From contig CALWPL010000008.1 of the NCBI GenBank assembly GCA_944383405.1, forward strand, positions 1-49,019: a stretch of 49,019 nucleotides of DNA, given 5' to 3'. This document shows positions 25,315 through 35,017 of the stretch, piece by piece (within the stretch, counting starts at the first letter, position 1; each line of letters opens with the position of its first letter). This DNA comes from an uncultured Clostridia bacterium (GTDB lineage Bacteria > Bacillota > Clostridia > Christensenellales > UBA1242). A model generated the notes under the pieces. The model did not search any database, had not been told where the DNA came from, and saw only the letters and a list, made by a program, of their open reading frames with translations. Position numbers and translations under genes: made by a program.

Positions 25315-26445
25315 TTATTTATTATTAATTGTTTTAAAATAACTTCTTCTTTTTTTATGTTGTATGTAATCAAAAATTTCCCATTGACTTTGAATTTTAG
25401 TATTATATTCAAGCATTAGGTTTGTCTCTGCATACTCTATTCCATGAGAAATCATGCCTTTTATTAAATAGGATAAAATCATGGCGTTTATCCCTTTGTT
25501 CTGATATTCTGGTCGTATTGCAATAAGTCCTAAATCTATACTATTCGGAGTCTTTATTTGCCTTAAAATTCTAAAAATACCAAAAGGCAGCAACCTGCCC
25601 CGACTTTTGTTTACCGATTCTGATAAAGAAGGAAATGCCAACCCAAAGGCTATTAATTTACCTTCTTCATTAATAACACCAACTACATAGTCTTTGTTTA
25701 GAATAAGACTAAATTGTGAAATTACGGCATCCTTCATTTTTTCATTAAAAGGAACTACGCCATACAAATTTGAGTAAGCAGCGTCTAATGTATCAAAGAA
25801 ATCATCCTTGTATTTTTTAATAAATCCTTTTAATGAATCTGGAACAACTAATTTAAGCTTATACCTTTTTGCCGCAAGGTCTGCAATTCTCTCTATTCTT
25901 TCGTCAACTTCCTTTGGAGCATACAATCTAAACTCTATCCAATCAACTTCTTTTTTAAACCCATAACTCTCAATTAAATCTGCGTAATATGGAAAATTAT
26001 ATTGTTCTTCAAATGTAGACATTTGGTCAAAACCTTCAATTAAAAGTCCTTCCCTATCAAGATCATTATATCCCATAGGACCATGAATAATTTCCATGCC
26101 TTCTGCCCTTGCCCAATCTTCGACAGCCTTAAATAATGCATTAGAAACATCTGTATCGTTTATACTATCAAATCTAGAAAACCTAACCCTTTTCTCTTTT
26201 GACTTCTCATTAAATGCTTTTTGAATAATTCCTGCAATTCTTCCAACAAGTTTACCTTCTTTATATGCTAAAAAACATTTAGTTTCACAATCATCAAAAG
26301 ATTCATTTTTCTTTGGGTCAAATTTATTAATTTCATCTATATCTAAAAATGGAACAAAATGTGGATTTCCCTTATATAGTTTATGCGGAAAATCGACAAA
26401 TTTTTTTATATCATTTTTTGACTTAACTTCTTTTATCTCAATCAT
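25315..26445 (-). CDS. GNAT-family acetyltransferase, large two-domain type
   Basis: This 376-aa protein starts at the ATG at 26445 (MIEIKEVKS), with GGAG 10 bp upstream; a longer TTG-started frame to 26496 adds 17 unlikely residues. The N-terminal part contains KCFLAYKEGKLVGRIAGI, a GNAT-like strand, then a segment HGPMGYNDLDREGLLIEGF. The C-terminal part has LGLIAIRPEYQNKGINAMILSYLIKGM, with the acetyl-CoA loop pattern. The substrate is unknown. The family is widespread in Clostridia and Bacteroidetes as uncharacterised proteins. It is co-directional with the LysM gene, 51 bp away. Confidence 0.8.
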   Translation of the reverse strand: MIEIKEVKSKNDIKKFVDFPHKLYKGNPHFVPFLDIDEINKFDPKKNESFDDCETKCFLAYKEGKLVGRIAGIIQKAFNEKSKEKRVRFSRFDSINDTDVSNALFKAVEDWARAEGMEIIHGPMGYNDLDREGLLIEGFDQMSTFEEQYNFPYYADLIESYGFKKEVDWIEFRLYAPKEVDERIERIADLAAKRYKLKLVVPDSLKGFIKKYKDDFFDTLDAAYSNLYGVVPFNEKMKDAVISQFSLILNKDYVVGVINEEGKLIAFGLAFPSLSESVNKSRGRLLPFGIFRILRQIKTPNSIDLGLIAIRPEYQNKGINAMILSYLIKGMISHGIEYAETNLMLEYNTKIQSQWEIFDYIQHKKRRSYFKTINNK

Positions 26446-26496
26446 GCCTACTACACTCCATGATAAAAGTATATATTTTTTTATAAAATTTTGCAA

Positions 26497-26799
26497 CTAT
26501 ATATATAATTGTTGTCCAATAAAAATTTGATTTATTTTGTTTTCTTGTTTAATGTATTCAACAGAAACATTATATTTTTTTGCAATACTAGATAATGTTT
26601 CAAGTGGGAGAACAATATGCAGTGTCTTATTTAATTCTTTAATTAAAACTATGTCTCCCTTTTGTAAAAACTCATTTTCATAAACTACCTGCTCTTTTCT
26701 TATATTGTTCCTTTTTGCAAAATCATCTATTGATGTTTCACTCTCAATAAAGCAAACTTCATAAGACAAAAATTTATCTAATTTTTTTATTTTTTCCAT
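26497..26799 (-). CDS. Small double-LysM protein without signal peptide
   Basis: This 100-aa protein ends in a canonical LysM domain (about 58-100: HIVLPLETLSSIAKKYNV, then NQIFIGQQLYI). The preceding part (about 14-55: SETSIDDFAKRNN, then FLQKGDIVLI) has the same spacing and looks like a second, divergent LysM. LysM binds N-acetylglucosamine-containing glycans such as peptidoglycan. There is no signal peptide or membrane segment, so it would be cytosolic, as for the mother-cell LysM proteins of the spore coat (SafA, SpoVID type); that role is an inference. Confidence 0.8.
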   Translation of the reverse strand: MEKIKKLDKFLSYEVCFIESETSIDDFAKRNNIRKEQVVYENEFLQKGDIVLIKELNKTLHIVLPLETLSSIAKKYNVSVEYIKQENKINQIFIGQQLYI

Positions 26800-26871
26800 T
26801 TTTTCTCCTTTTTTGGCATTGATAAAAATCTTCTACCATAAATATATATTACTTTTATTAGGAGTTTAACA

Positions 26872-28395
26872 TTGAAAAAATTATTTAAAGCATTAGCGGT
26901 TCTTGCATCATTTTCCGTTCTGACAAGATTACTTGGCTTCTTTTTTAGAATATTCTTATCTCGTCTTATAGGCCCAGAAGGGCTTGGTGTATACCAAATT
27001 TCTTTTTCTATTTTTATGGTTCTTGAAACATTTATTTCAAGCGGACTTCCACTGGTAGTTAGTAAACAGACATCAATCTATAACACTAAGAAAGACAAAA
27101 AATCTGAATTTGGCACCGTAACTTCGGCACTAATTATTGGCATTATAATGTCTATTTTAATATGCGCAATAGTGCTTTTATTTAAAAATATCTTTTCGCT
27201 TTTGTTTACTGATTCTAGGTGTATTTTAATTTTATTTATACTTCTACCAACTCTTGTTTTTTCAAGTGTCTACTCTATGCTCAGGGGTAACCTTTGGGGG
27301 CACAAAAAATATTTTCTTGTTTCGGTAACAGAGTTTATTGAACAAATTATTAGAACAATATGTACAGTTTTATTCTTAGGAGTTCTAACATTTACTCTTG
27401 AAAAGGTATTTCTTGCAAGCATTGCCTATGTAATATCATGTATAGCTTCAAGTATGATTGTACTCATAATCTATCTAAAACAAGGTGGAAAATTTTCAAA
27501 TCCTAAACCCTTTTTTAAACCTATTTTAAAATCCGCAATTCCTATTACAATTGTACGAGTAGTTTCAAGTTTATTAATGCCAATTGTATCTGTAATTCTT
27601 CCTTTAAAACTTGTAAGTTTGGGCTATACAAATGAACAAGCACTTGCCATTTTTGGTATAGCCATGGGAATGACATTCCCTTTACTATATGTTCCATCTA
27701 CTCTAATAAGTGCCTTATCAATGACAATTATCCCTGATCTATCCTCTGCAGTATATACCCAAAATTATACAGAAATAAAATCTAGAATTCATTTTTCAAT
27801 TAAGTTTGCAATATTTGTTTCCTTTATCTTTATTCCCCTTTATTTTTCTCTTGGTACTCCAATCGGGCATTTCTTTTATGCAAATAGTCAATCTGGATAC
27901 TTTCTTAGTTGCTCTTGCCTTCTTATTATCCCTATATGTATTAGTGGGATTACAACTTCTTGTCTTAATGCTTTAAACTTAGAAATAAAAGGCTTTATTA
28001 ATTACTTAATAGGGGCTATTCTATTACTATTTTCTATTCTATTTTTAACTAATTTAATCGGTATTTTCTCTCTTGTATGGGGTATGGGGCTCTGCCTTGG
28101 GGGTGCGTGCATATTAAATATAATTATGCTTAATAAAAAACTTAATGATAATTTTTTTAATTTTAAATATTTAATTTTTGCAATAATTTGTAGTATTCCT
28201 TCAATTTTAATGTCAAAATGGATATATAATATATCTAGTAGTTTCTTACCTATCTTTTTTAGCCTTGCAATAGCATGTGTTATTGGTACAATTTTTTATT
28301 TAATTTTTGGATTAATTTTCAACCTTTATAACCTGTCTTTCTTTGACTTAAAAAAAGTTTTTAACAAGAAGAAAATACTGAAAAAAGAAAAGTAA
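26872..28395 (+). CDS. spoVB: SpoVB-like polysaccharide flippase
   Basis: This 507-aa membrane protein has about 14 transmembrane segments and the MVF/MATE-like pattern of stage V sporulation protein B and related lipid-linked oligosaccharide flippases (FFFRIFLSRLIGPEGLGVYQI near residues 23-43). It probably moves a peptidoglycan or polysaccharide precursor across the membrane. It starts with TTG, with AGGAG 7 bp upstream. It heads a + strand unit with the DUF421 and DUF4363 genes. SpoVB and vegetative homologues (Amj/MurJ-like) are hard to separate by sequence alone. Confidence 0.85.
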   Translation: MKKLFKALAVLASFSVLTRLLGFFFRIFLSRLIGPEGLGVYQISFSIFMVLETFISSGLPLVVSKQTSIYNTKKDKKSEFGTVTSALIIGIIMSILICAIVLLFKNIFSLLFTDSRCILILFILLPTLVFSSVYSMLRGNLWGHKKYFLVSVTEFIEQIIRTICTVLFLGVLTFTLEKVFLASIAYVISCIASSMIVLIIYLKQGGKFSNPKPFFKPILKSAIPITIVRVVSSLLMPIVSVILPLKLVSLGYTNEQALAIFGIAMGMTFPLLYVPSTLISALSMTIIPDLSSAVYTQNYTEIKSRIHFSIKFAIFVSFIFIPLYFSLGTPIGHFFYANSQSGYFLSCSCLLIIPICISGITTSCLNALNLEIKGFINYLIGAILLLFSILFLTNLIGIFSLVWGMGLCLGGACILNIIMLNKKLNDNFFNFKYLIFAIICSIPSILMSKWIYNISSSFLPIFFSLAIACVIGTIFYLIFGLIFNLYNLSFFDLKKVFNKKKILKKEK

Positions 28396-28432
28396 TTTGT
28401 ATAAATAAATTAAAAAGGAAAAAACTAATGTT

Positions 28433-29140
28433 ATGATAACATTAGTTTTACGCTCAATAATTATTTACTGTATTGTCTTATTTGCAGTAAGGCTTATGGG
28501 AAAACGCCAAATAGGAGATATGCAACCTTTTGAGTTGGTTGTAACTCTTATAATTGCAGACCTTGCATGTATTCCAATGTCAGATGTTTCAATCCCAATA
28601 GTCTTTGGTATCGTTCCGCTTCTTACTCTTGTAATTTTGCATTATTTTTTTTCATTTATTAATAGAAAAAGTATGTTATTTAGAAAATTACTAAATGGAA
28701 AACCAATCATTGTTATAGACAAACAAGGTATAAATTACAGAGCTCTTCAAAAATTAAATATGACTATTAACGACTTAACAGAAGGACTAAGAGCATCTCA
28801 ATGTTTTAATATTCAAGATGTAGCGTATGCAATAGTCGAAACAAACGGGAACATTAGTGTCTTATTAAAATCACAAGCATCCCCTGCTACAACAAGTGAT
28901 TTAAAACTACCAGTTGAAGAAACTTGCTTAAATGTAATACTAATAAACGATGGAAAACTAGTAAAAGAAAATCTACAAAATCTAAATTTAGATTGCTCTT
29001 TTATAGACAGGATACTAAAAGAACAAAAAATAACAAGCGTTTCCGATGTATTAATATTAACTATAAATTCTAATGGCGAAGTCTTTTTCCAAGAAAAGAA
29101 TAAACCATCAAAAATTTTAAATAAAAAGGTGAGCACATGA
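28433..29140 (+). CDS. DUF421 membrane protein (YetF family)
   Basis: This 235-aa protein has three N-terminal membrane segments followed by the DUF421 signature: RLMGKRQIGDMQPFELVV at residues 20-37 and, in the cytosolic domain, GKPIIVIDKQGIN and NDLTEGLRASQCFNIQDVAYAIVE. The family includes B. subtilis YetF, YrbG and YdfS, several of which are linked to sporulation; biochemical role unknown. Its stop overlaps the next start by 4 bp, so it works with the DUF4363 protein. Confidence 0.9.
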   Translation: MITLVLRSIIIYCIVLFAVRLMGKRQIGDMQPFELVVTLIIADLACIPMSDVSIPIVFGIVPLLTLVILHYFFSFINRKSMLFRKLLNGKPIIVIDKQGINYRALQKLNMTINDLTEGLRASQCFNIQDVAYAIVETNGNISVLLKSQASPATTSDLKLPVEETCLNVILINDGKLVKENLQNLNLDCSFIDRILKEQKITSVSDVLILTINSNGEVFFQEKNKPSKILNKKVST

Positions 29141-29529
29141 AAAGAACCTTTGCAATTCTCTTTATAATTCTTATTATTATCTCTGTTTGCATTGTAGAAG
29201 AAGTAACTTTAAATAAAACAAATCAAAAACTTGATGAATACTCAAACTCTCTATCCGTTGCAATAGTAGAAAATAAAGATAATCTAAATAATGAAAGTGT
29301 TCTAAAAGAATTCAAAAAACTTGATGATTTTTGGCAAGACACGAAAGTAACCCTTTGTTATCTAACTAATTATGAAAAAATAAAAACAATGGATGAAAGT
29401 TTAATAAAACTAGAAGCATCTATTAAATATAACGACGAATCTCTTGCCATTGAAAATATTTCAATAATAAAATCATATAGCGAGTTTTTACATTACTTTA
29501 TGGGATTTAATCTAAATAACTTATTATAA
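29137..29529 (+). CDS. DUF4363 family protein
   Basis: This 130-aa protein has an N-terminal membrane anchor (residues 4-22) and a helical domain outside or at the membrane (ESVLKEFKKLDDFWQDTKVTLCYLTNY, then ENISIIKSYSEFL). This fits DUF4363, which is commonly encoded after a DUF421 gene in Clostridia, as here with an ATGA overlap. The pair probably forms a membrane complex; function is unknown. Confidence 0.85.
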   Translation: MKRTFAILFIILIIISVCIVEEVTLNKTNQKLDEYSNSLSVAIVENKDNLNNESVLKEFKKLDDFWQDTKVTLCYLTNYEKIKTMDESLIKLEASIKYNDESLAIENISIIKSYSEFLHYFMGFNLNNLL

Positions 29530-29532
29530 GTC

Positions 29533-29559
29533 AAAAGTGTGCTTTTAAAGCACACTTTT
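29533..29559. terminator. Bidirectional terminator between convergent genes
   Basis: AAAAGTGTGC (29533-29542) pairs with GCACACTTTT (29550-29559) around TTTTAAA. It lies 4 bp past the DUF4363 stop and ends at the stop of the J-domain gene on the other strand, so it can end both transcripts. Confidence 0.85.
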
Positions 29560-30031
29560 ATCTTAGATAAATAAATAAAATTATAAGCATTTCTATTCCA
29601 AAAACAAATAGTAAAGAATAGAAAAGTTTTGACTTAAATAGTCTTTTTAAAAAACTACCTCTTGATTTTTTTATCTTACTACTTTTAAAATACTTTTTTG
29701 ACCTTTCTTGTTCATAATTTTTTCCAAAATAAGTTTTATGTGTATTTCCTTCTTTTTGGTTACTATTCGTCTGATTAGTATTTGCATATATTGTACCATT
29801 TTCAATCCCCTGAGTCGCATCATAATCTCTTCTTTTATCAGGGTCCTTTAAAATGCTATATGCTTCGGTCAATAAAGCCGTATAATCCTGTGCATACTCT
29901 TTGTCCCCAGAATAAATGTCAGGGTGATATTTAGATACAAGTTCTATAAATGCATCTTTTATTTGTTCCTGCGTAGCAGTATGTCTAACTCTAAGAATAT
30001 CATAATAATTTTTCACTTTTTTATTATACAA
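29558..30031 (-). CDS. Membrane-anchored J-domain protein
   Basis: This 157-aa protein has a J domain at residues 8-76 with HPD at 36-38 (KYHPDIY), the motif that stimulates Hsp70 (DnaK). A polar linker follows, then a basic stretch and a C-terminal membrane segment (about 134-156). It lacks the Gly/Phe and zinc-finger regions of true DnaJ. It is probably a specialised co-chaperone recruiting DnaK to the membrane. It lies 38 bp after uvrA but need not be related to it. Confidence 0.9.
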   Translation of the reverse strand: MYNKKVKNYYDILRVRHTATQEQIKDAFIELVSKYHPDIYSGDKEYAQDYTALLTEAYSILKDPDKRRDYDATQGIENGTIYANTNQTNSNQKEGNTHKTYFGKNYEQERSKKYFKSSKIKKSRGSFLKRLFKSKLFYSLLFVFGIEMLIILFIYLR

Positions 30032-30069
30032 AAAATTTTTTTAAATAGCAATAAATTAATACACTATGA

Positions 30070-32889
30070 CTATTTATTAGTTAATATTTTTTTTAAAAAA
30101 GCACCTGTTTTACTTTCTTCTACATTGGCTACTTGCTCAGGCGTACCTTTTGCTACAATCTCTCCACCTCTATCTCCACCATTTGGTCCTAAATCAATAA
30201 TATAATCAGCAACTTTAATAACATCAAGATTATGTTCAATTACAATAACGCTATTTTTTCTTTCAACAAGCGTTTTTAATATTTTTATAAGATTATTTAT
30301 ATCATAAGAATGAAGACCTGTTGTAGGCTCATCAAGAATATATAAAGTTTTTCCCGTATCTCTTCTACATAGTTCACTTGCAAGTTTCACTCTCTGCGCT
30401 TCTCCCCCGCTTAGAGTTGTCGCACTTTGACCAAGCTTGATATATCCAAGTCCAACATCAAATAAACACTGTATTTTATTTTTTATCGCAGGTATACTAT
30501 CAAAAAATGATAGGGCTTCTTCTACAGTCATATTTAGTACATCACTAATTGTTTTACCCTTATATCTTACCTGTAAGGTTTCCTTATTGTATCTTTTGCC
30601 TTTACAATCCGGACATGGCACATAAATATCAGGTAAAAAATACATTTCTATTTTCTTTTCACCATCGCCTTCACAAGTTTCACACCTTCCACCTTTTATG
30701 TTAAAACTGAATCTACCACTAGTGTACCCTCTTTCTTGAGCGTCCTTTGTACTTGCAAATAATTCTCTTATGTGTGTAAACAGCCCTATATAAGTAGCAG
30801 GATTACTCCTTGGCGTTCTTCCAATAGGAGATTGGTCTATATTAATAACCTTATCAATATTTTCAAAACCTTTTATTTGCCTATATTTACCTTCAACTAA
30901 CAAGGTTTTCATAATTTTATTAGACATAGCGGGATATAGCACTTCATTTATTAAACTTGATTTTCCACTCCCAGATAAACCTGTAATAACTGTCAAAACT
31001 CCAAGAGGGATATCAACTTTTATGTTCTTTAAATTATTTTGTCTTACTCCACTTAAAGTTATAAACCCTGTTGGCTTTAACCTTTTCTTTGGAACTTCAA
31101 TTTCTAACTCGCCAGACAAAAACTTACCAGTTAAAGAATCTTTACTCTTCATTATATCTTCAACACTGCCCTGTGCAACTACTTGTCCACCATTAACACC
31201 AGCCTTAGGCCCAATATCAACTATATAATCCGCCGCTCTTATTGTATCTTCATCATGTTCAACAATAATAAGGGTATTACCTAAATCTCTTAATTTTTTT
31301 AAGGAATTTAATAGTTTTTCATTGTCATATTGATGAAGCCCAATACTTGGCTCGTCAAGAATATATAAAACCCCAACAAGACCACTCCCAATTTGAGTCG
31401 CAAGCCTTATTCTCTGTGCCTCACCACCGCTTAATGTCCTTGCCATTCTATTTAGAGTCAAATATTCAAGGCCTACATCACACAAGAAATTAAGCCTAGC
31501 AATAATTTCTTTTAAAATAGGTTCTGCTATTGCTTTTTCACTTTCCTTAAACTTTAAACTTTGACAAAACTCTTTTAGTTCAACAGCACTCATACAAGTT
31601 AAATCAAAAATATTTTTCTTCCCAATAAATACTGATAAAGCCTGTTCATTTAGTCTTTTCCCACCACAATGCTTACATTCCTTTTCTCGCATAAGTTTTG
31701 CAATCTCTTGCCTAGCGTATTCGCTCTTGGACTCTTTAAAACGCCTTTGTAAGTTTGGAACAACTCCTTCCCAACTCCCCTTATAACTACCAGAAAATTT
31801 TGAATTATTGTACTCCAAATCTAATTCTTCCCCATGATTACCATATAGCAGTATATCCATAACTCTTTTTGGTAAATCTTTAATAGGAATATCAAGACTA
31901 AAATCGTATTTTTTTGATAAAGCCTTTAAATACATATCACTTATTGAAGAAACTTCCATTGTCCAATTTGCGATTCTCATTCCACCCTGTCTTAGTGTTT
32001 TTTCTGGATAACGGATAACGAGTTTTTCATCTATATCTGAAACAAATCCAAGCCCAGCACATTCAGGACAAGCACCAAAAGGGCTATTAAATGAAAATAG
32101 CCTTGGCGAAATCTCTTCAAACGAAAACCCACATTCAGAACAGGCATAAGAATTGTTATATATATACTCTTGTCCATCAACTTCCACCTTAACAAGCCCC
32201 TTAGACATCTTTAACACAGTTTCTATGCTTTGTGTTAATCTACTTCTATTTTCTTCTCTAACCTTTAATCTATCAACAACAACATTTATGTCATGTTTTA
32301 AATTTTTATCAAGTTTAATATCTTCATTTAATTCTTGAATCTGCCCATCAACTTCCACTCTTGCAAAACCATCTTGTTGCAAATCTTCAAATAATTTTTG
32401 AAAACTTCCCTTTTCTTGTCTAACAAGTGGGGCAATAAGTATTAATTTACTATCTTGTGGAAATGTTAAAATATTATCAACAATGTTATCTATTGTCATT
32501 GTAGAAATTGGCTTATGACAATTTGGACAGTATGGCACTCCAAGCCTAGAAAAAAGAAGTCTTAAATAATCATAAATCTCTGTTACCGTTCCCACTGTTG
32601 ACCTTGGATTATGAGATGTAGTTTTTTGGTCGATTGAAATAGCAGGAGATAGTCCCTCAATACTCTCAACATTTGGTTTTCCCATCTGCCCTAAAAATTG
32701 TCGAGCGTAAGAAGACAAAGATTCAACAAATCTTCTTTGTCCTTCCGCAAATATAGTATCAAAAGCAAGTGTTGATTTACCACTTCCACTTACTCCACTA
32801 AAAACAATCATTTTATTTCTAGGCAAAGTTAAATTGATATCTTTTAAATTATTTTCTTTTGCCCCTTTAATTACAATATTTTCTTCCAT
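30070..32889 (-). CDS. uvrA: Excinuclease ABC subunit A
   Basis: This 939-aa ATPase is UvrA. It has two ABC modules with Walker A motifs GVSGSGKST (about 32-40) and GLSGSGKSS (about 638-646), two ABC signatures (TLSGGEAQRI and TLSGGEAQRV) and the zinc fingers CSEC/CPEC and CETC/CPDC. With UvrB it scans DNA for bulky lesions in nucleotide excision repair. It begins 10 bp after uvrB. Confidence 0.99.
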   Translation of the reverse strand: MEENIVIKGAKENNLKDINLTLPRNKMIVFSGVSGSGKSTLAFDTIFAEGQRRFVESLSSYARQFLGQMGKPNVESIEGLSPAISIDQKTTSHNPRSTVGTVTEIYDYLRLLFSRLGVPYCPNCHKPISTMTIDNIVDNILTFPQDSKLILIAPLVRQEKGSFQKLFEDLQQDGFARVEVDGQIQELNEDIKLDKNLKHDINVVVDRLKVREENRSRLTQSIETVLKMSKGLVKVEVDGQEYIYNNSYACSECGFSFEEISPRLFSFNSPFGACPECAGLGFVSDIDEKLVIRYPEKTLRQGGMRIANWTMEVSSISDMYLKALSKKYDFSLDIPIKDLPKRVMDILLYGNHGEELDLEYNNSKFSGSYKGSWEGVVPNLQRRFKESKSEYARQEIAKLMREKECKHCGGKRLNEQALSVFIGKKNIFDLTCMSAVELKEFCQSLKFKESEKAIAEPILKEIIARLNFLCDVGLEYLTLNRMARTLSGGEAQRIRLATQIGSGLVGVLYILDEPSIGLHQYDNEKLLNSLKKLRDLGNTLIIVEHDEDTIRAADYIVDIGPKAGVNGGQVVAQGSVEDIMKSKDSLTGKFLSGELEIEVPKKRLKPTGFITLSGVRQNNLKNIKVDIPLGVLTVITGLSGSGKSSLINEVLYPAMSNKIMKTLLVEGKYRQIKGFENIDKVINIDQSPIGRTPRSNPATYIGLFTHIRELFASTKDAQERGYTSGRFSFNIKGGRCETCEGDGEKKIEMYFLPDIYVPCPDCKGKRYNKETLQVRYKGKTISDVLNMTVEEALSFFDSIPAIKNKIQCLFDVGLGYIKLGQSATTLSGGEAQRVKLASELCRRDTGKTLYILDEPTTGLHSYDINNLIKILKTLVERKNSVIVIEHNLDVIKVADYIIDLGPNGGDRGGEIVAKGTPEQVANVEESKTGAFLKKILTNK

Positions 32890-32899
32890 ATTTAATCCT

Positions 32900-34867
32900 C
32901 TAATTGTTTAATAAAACTCTAAGTTCTGCAATCCTATCTCTTAATTTAATAGCACTTTCAAAGTCTAAACTTCTAACTGATACTTCCATTAGATTTTTTA
33001 ACCTGTCGATTTCACTCATAATGTCTTTTCTAGTAAGTTTTTTATCTTGTTTTTTCAAATCTTCTTCAAATTTACTTGAAATTTCAAGAGCACTAGGTAT
33101 TCCTTTTATTATAGTCTTTGGAACAATGTGATGTTCTTCGTTATATTTCTCTTGAATTGCTCGTCTTTTGTTCGTAATGTCAATAGCATTTCTCATTGAC
33201 TCTGTCATACTATCTGCATACATTATAACCTTAGATTGACTATTTCGAGCGGCTCTACCAATAGTTTGAATTAACGAAGTCTCACTTCTCAAAAATCCTT
33301 CCTTATCAGCATCTAAAATGGCTACCAACATAACCTCAGGGATATCAAGCCCTTCTCTTAAAAGATTAATACCAACTAAAACATCAAAACTCCCCCTACG
33401 AAGTCCGTTTATTATTTCAAGTCTCTCCAAGGTATCTATATCTGAATGCATATATCTAACTTTAATTTTATAATCAGTAAGATAAGAAGTTAAACTTTCT
33501 GCCATTTTTTTTGTAAGAGTTGTTATAAGTACTCTTCCTTTTTTTTCAATGACTTTATTAATTTCTTCAATTAAATCATCTATTTGATATTTTGAAGGTC
33601 TCACTTCGACCACTGGGTCAAGTAGTCCTGTCGGTCTTATTAACTGAACAGCAACATTTTCTGCCCGCTCCATCTCGTACTTTGAAGGCGTTGCTGATAC
33701 ATATACAACCTGATTTATTCTCTCATTAAATTCTTCAAAGTTAAGAGGTCTATTATCAAATGCTGCTTTTAGCCTAAAACCATAATCTATAAGTGCCTTT
33801 TTTCTCATCCTATCGCCATTATACATTCCACGAACTTGCGGCAATGTAATATGACTTTCGTCAATAAACAACAAAAAATCTTTTTTGAAATAATCTAACA
33901 GAGTAAAAGGTGCTTGTCCTGGCTTTCTTCCGTCAAAGTATCTTGAATAATTTTCAATTCCACTACAATAACCAACCTCTCGCATCATTTCCATATCATA
34001 ACTAACTCTTTCTTTTAAGCGTTGTGCTTCAATAAGTTTTCCTTTGTCTATAAATTCTTGAACTTCTTTATCTCTATCCTTTTCAATCTGTTCAAGGGCT
34101 TTTAAAAGGCTTTCACTTTTTACAGCGTAATGAGTTGCTGGAAAGATTGCTACATGTTTTAATTCACTTATAGGTTTATTTGAAACTAAATCAAATTCAT
34201 AAATACGCTCAACTGTTGTATCAAAAAATTCAATTCTAATAGCCTTTTCATTATAATTCGATGGAATAATGTCTAAGACATCTCCTTTGACTCTAAAAGT
34301 AGAACGCTTAAAATCAATGTCATTCCTTTCATATCGTATCTCAATAAGCCTTCTTATAATATCATTTCTATCATAATCTTCTCCAACTCTAATTGATATG
34401 TGCATATCATAATATTCTTGTGGTGCACCAAGCGCATAAATACATGAAACAGAAGCAACAACAATAACATTATCAGTTTCAAGCAAAGAACTCGTTGCCG
34501 AGTGTCTTAACTTATCTATTTCATCATTAATAGAAGCATCCTTTTCAATATAAGTATCACTCTTAACAATATATGCCTCTGGTTGATAGTAATCATAATA
34601 TGAAACAAAATATTCAACTCTATTATTTGGGAAAAATTCTCTAAATTCATTACATAACTGACCTGCAAGCGTTTTATTATGAGCAAGTACAAGAGTAGGT
34701 TTGTTGACTTGTTTTATAATATTTGCCATTGTAAAGGTTTTACCGCTGCCTGTTACTCCCTGCAAAACTTGTTCTCTTACCCCATTTTTAATGCCATTTA
34801 CAATACTTTCAACTGCTTGCGGTTGATCCCCACATAGAGAATAATTTGAATGAAGTTCAAAAGCCAT
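32900..34867 (-). CDS. uvrB: Excinuclease ABC subunit B
   Basis: This 655-aa helicase-like protein has Walker [10 protein letters not shown] near 41-49, the beta-hairpin segment [11 protein letters not shown] that inserts between DNA strands, the DESH box and a C-terminal UVR motif that binds UvrA and UvrC. It is first of the uvrB-uvrA unit, with GGAG before the ATG. uvrC is not in the window. I found no LexA-type operator in the upstream 100 bp. Confidence 0.99.
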   Translation of the reverse strand: MAFELHSNYSLCGDQPQAVESIVNGIKNGVREQVLQGVTGSGKTFTMANIIKQVNKPTLVLAHNKTLAGQLCNEFREFFPNNRVEYFVSYYDYYQPEAYIVKSDTYIEKDASINDEIDKLRHSATSSLLETDNVIVVASVSCIYALGAPQEYYDMHISIRVGEDYDRNDIIRRLIEIRYERNDIDFKRSTFRVKGDVLDIIPSNYNEKAIRIEFFDTTVERIYEFDLVSNKPISELKHVAIFPATHYAVKSESLLKALEQIEKDRDKEVQEFIDKGKLIEAQRLKERVSYDMEMMREVGYCSGIENYSRYFDGRKPGQAPFTLLDYFKKDFLLFIDESHITLPQVRGMYNGDRMRKKALIDYGFRLKAAFDNRPLNFEEFNERINQVVYVSATPSKYEMERAENVAVQLIRPTGLLDPVVEVRPSKYQIDDLIEEINKVIEKKGRVLITTLTKKMAESLTSYLTDYKIKVRYMHSDIDTLERLEIINGLRRGSFDVLVGINLLREGLDIPEVMLVAILDADKEGFLRSETSLIQTIGRAARNSQSKVIMYADSMTESMRNAIDITNKRRAIQEKYNEEHHIVPKTIIKGIPSALEISSKFEEDLKKQDKKLTRKDIMSEIDRLKNLMEVSVRSLDFESAIKLRDRIAELRVLLNN

Positions 34868-34903
34868 TTAATCTCCTTTTTCTACCAAAATTCAAAGCAC
34901 ATT

Positions 34904-34932
34904 ATTATATCACTAAAAAACAAAAAGAACAA
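34904..34932 (-). promoter_or_regulatory. Sigma-A type promoter of uvrB-uvrA
   Basis: On the minus strand, TTGTTC (34927-34932) is followed after 17 bp by a perfect TATAAT (34904-34909), about 36 bp before the uvrB ATG. Confidence 0.6.
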
Positions 34933-34961
34933 TATATTATTTACTATTTTATTATGCTTCA

Positions 34962-35001
34962 CACAAAAGAAAACACTTAATTGCTAGCAATTAAGTGTTT
35001 T
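34962..35001 (-). terminator. Perfect palindromic terminator of the 1368-aa protein gene
   Basis: A fully palindromic 32-bp element (34970-35001, centre CTAG) forms a long hairpin and on the minus strand runs into TTTTCTTTTG. It starts 16 bp after the stop of the surface protein gene. Confidence 0.85.
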
Positions 35002-35017
35002 CACTTTTAAGTTCTTT

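Noticed and set aside
26446..26496. TTG-started extension of the acetyltransferase
   Set aside because: It adds 17 residues with no ribosome site and abuts the LysM stop; the ATG at 26445 has GGAG upstream.
34868..34969. LexA/SOS operator upstream of uvrB
   Set aside because: Only a lone GAAC is present, without the paired GTTC half at the right distance.
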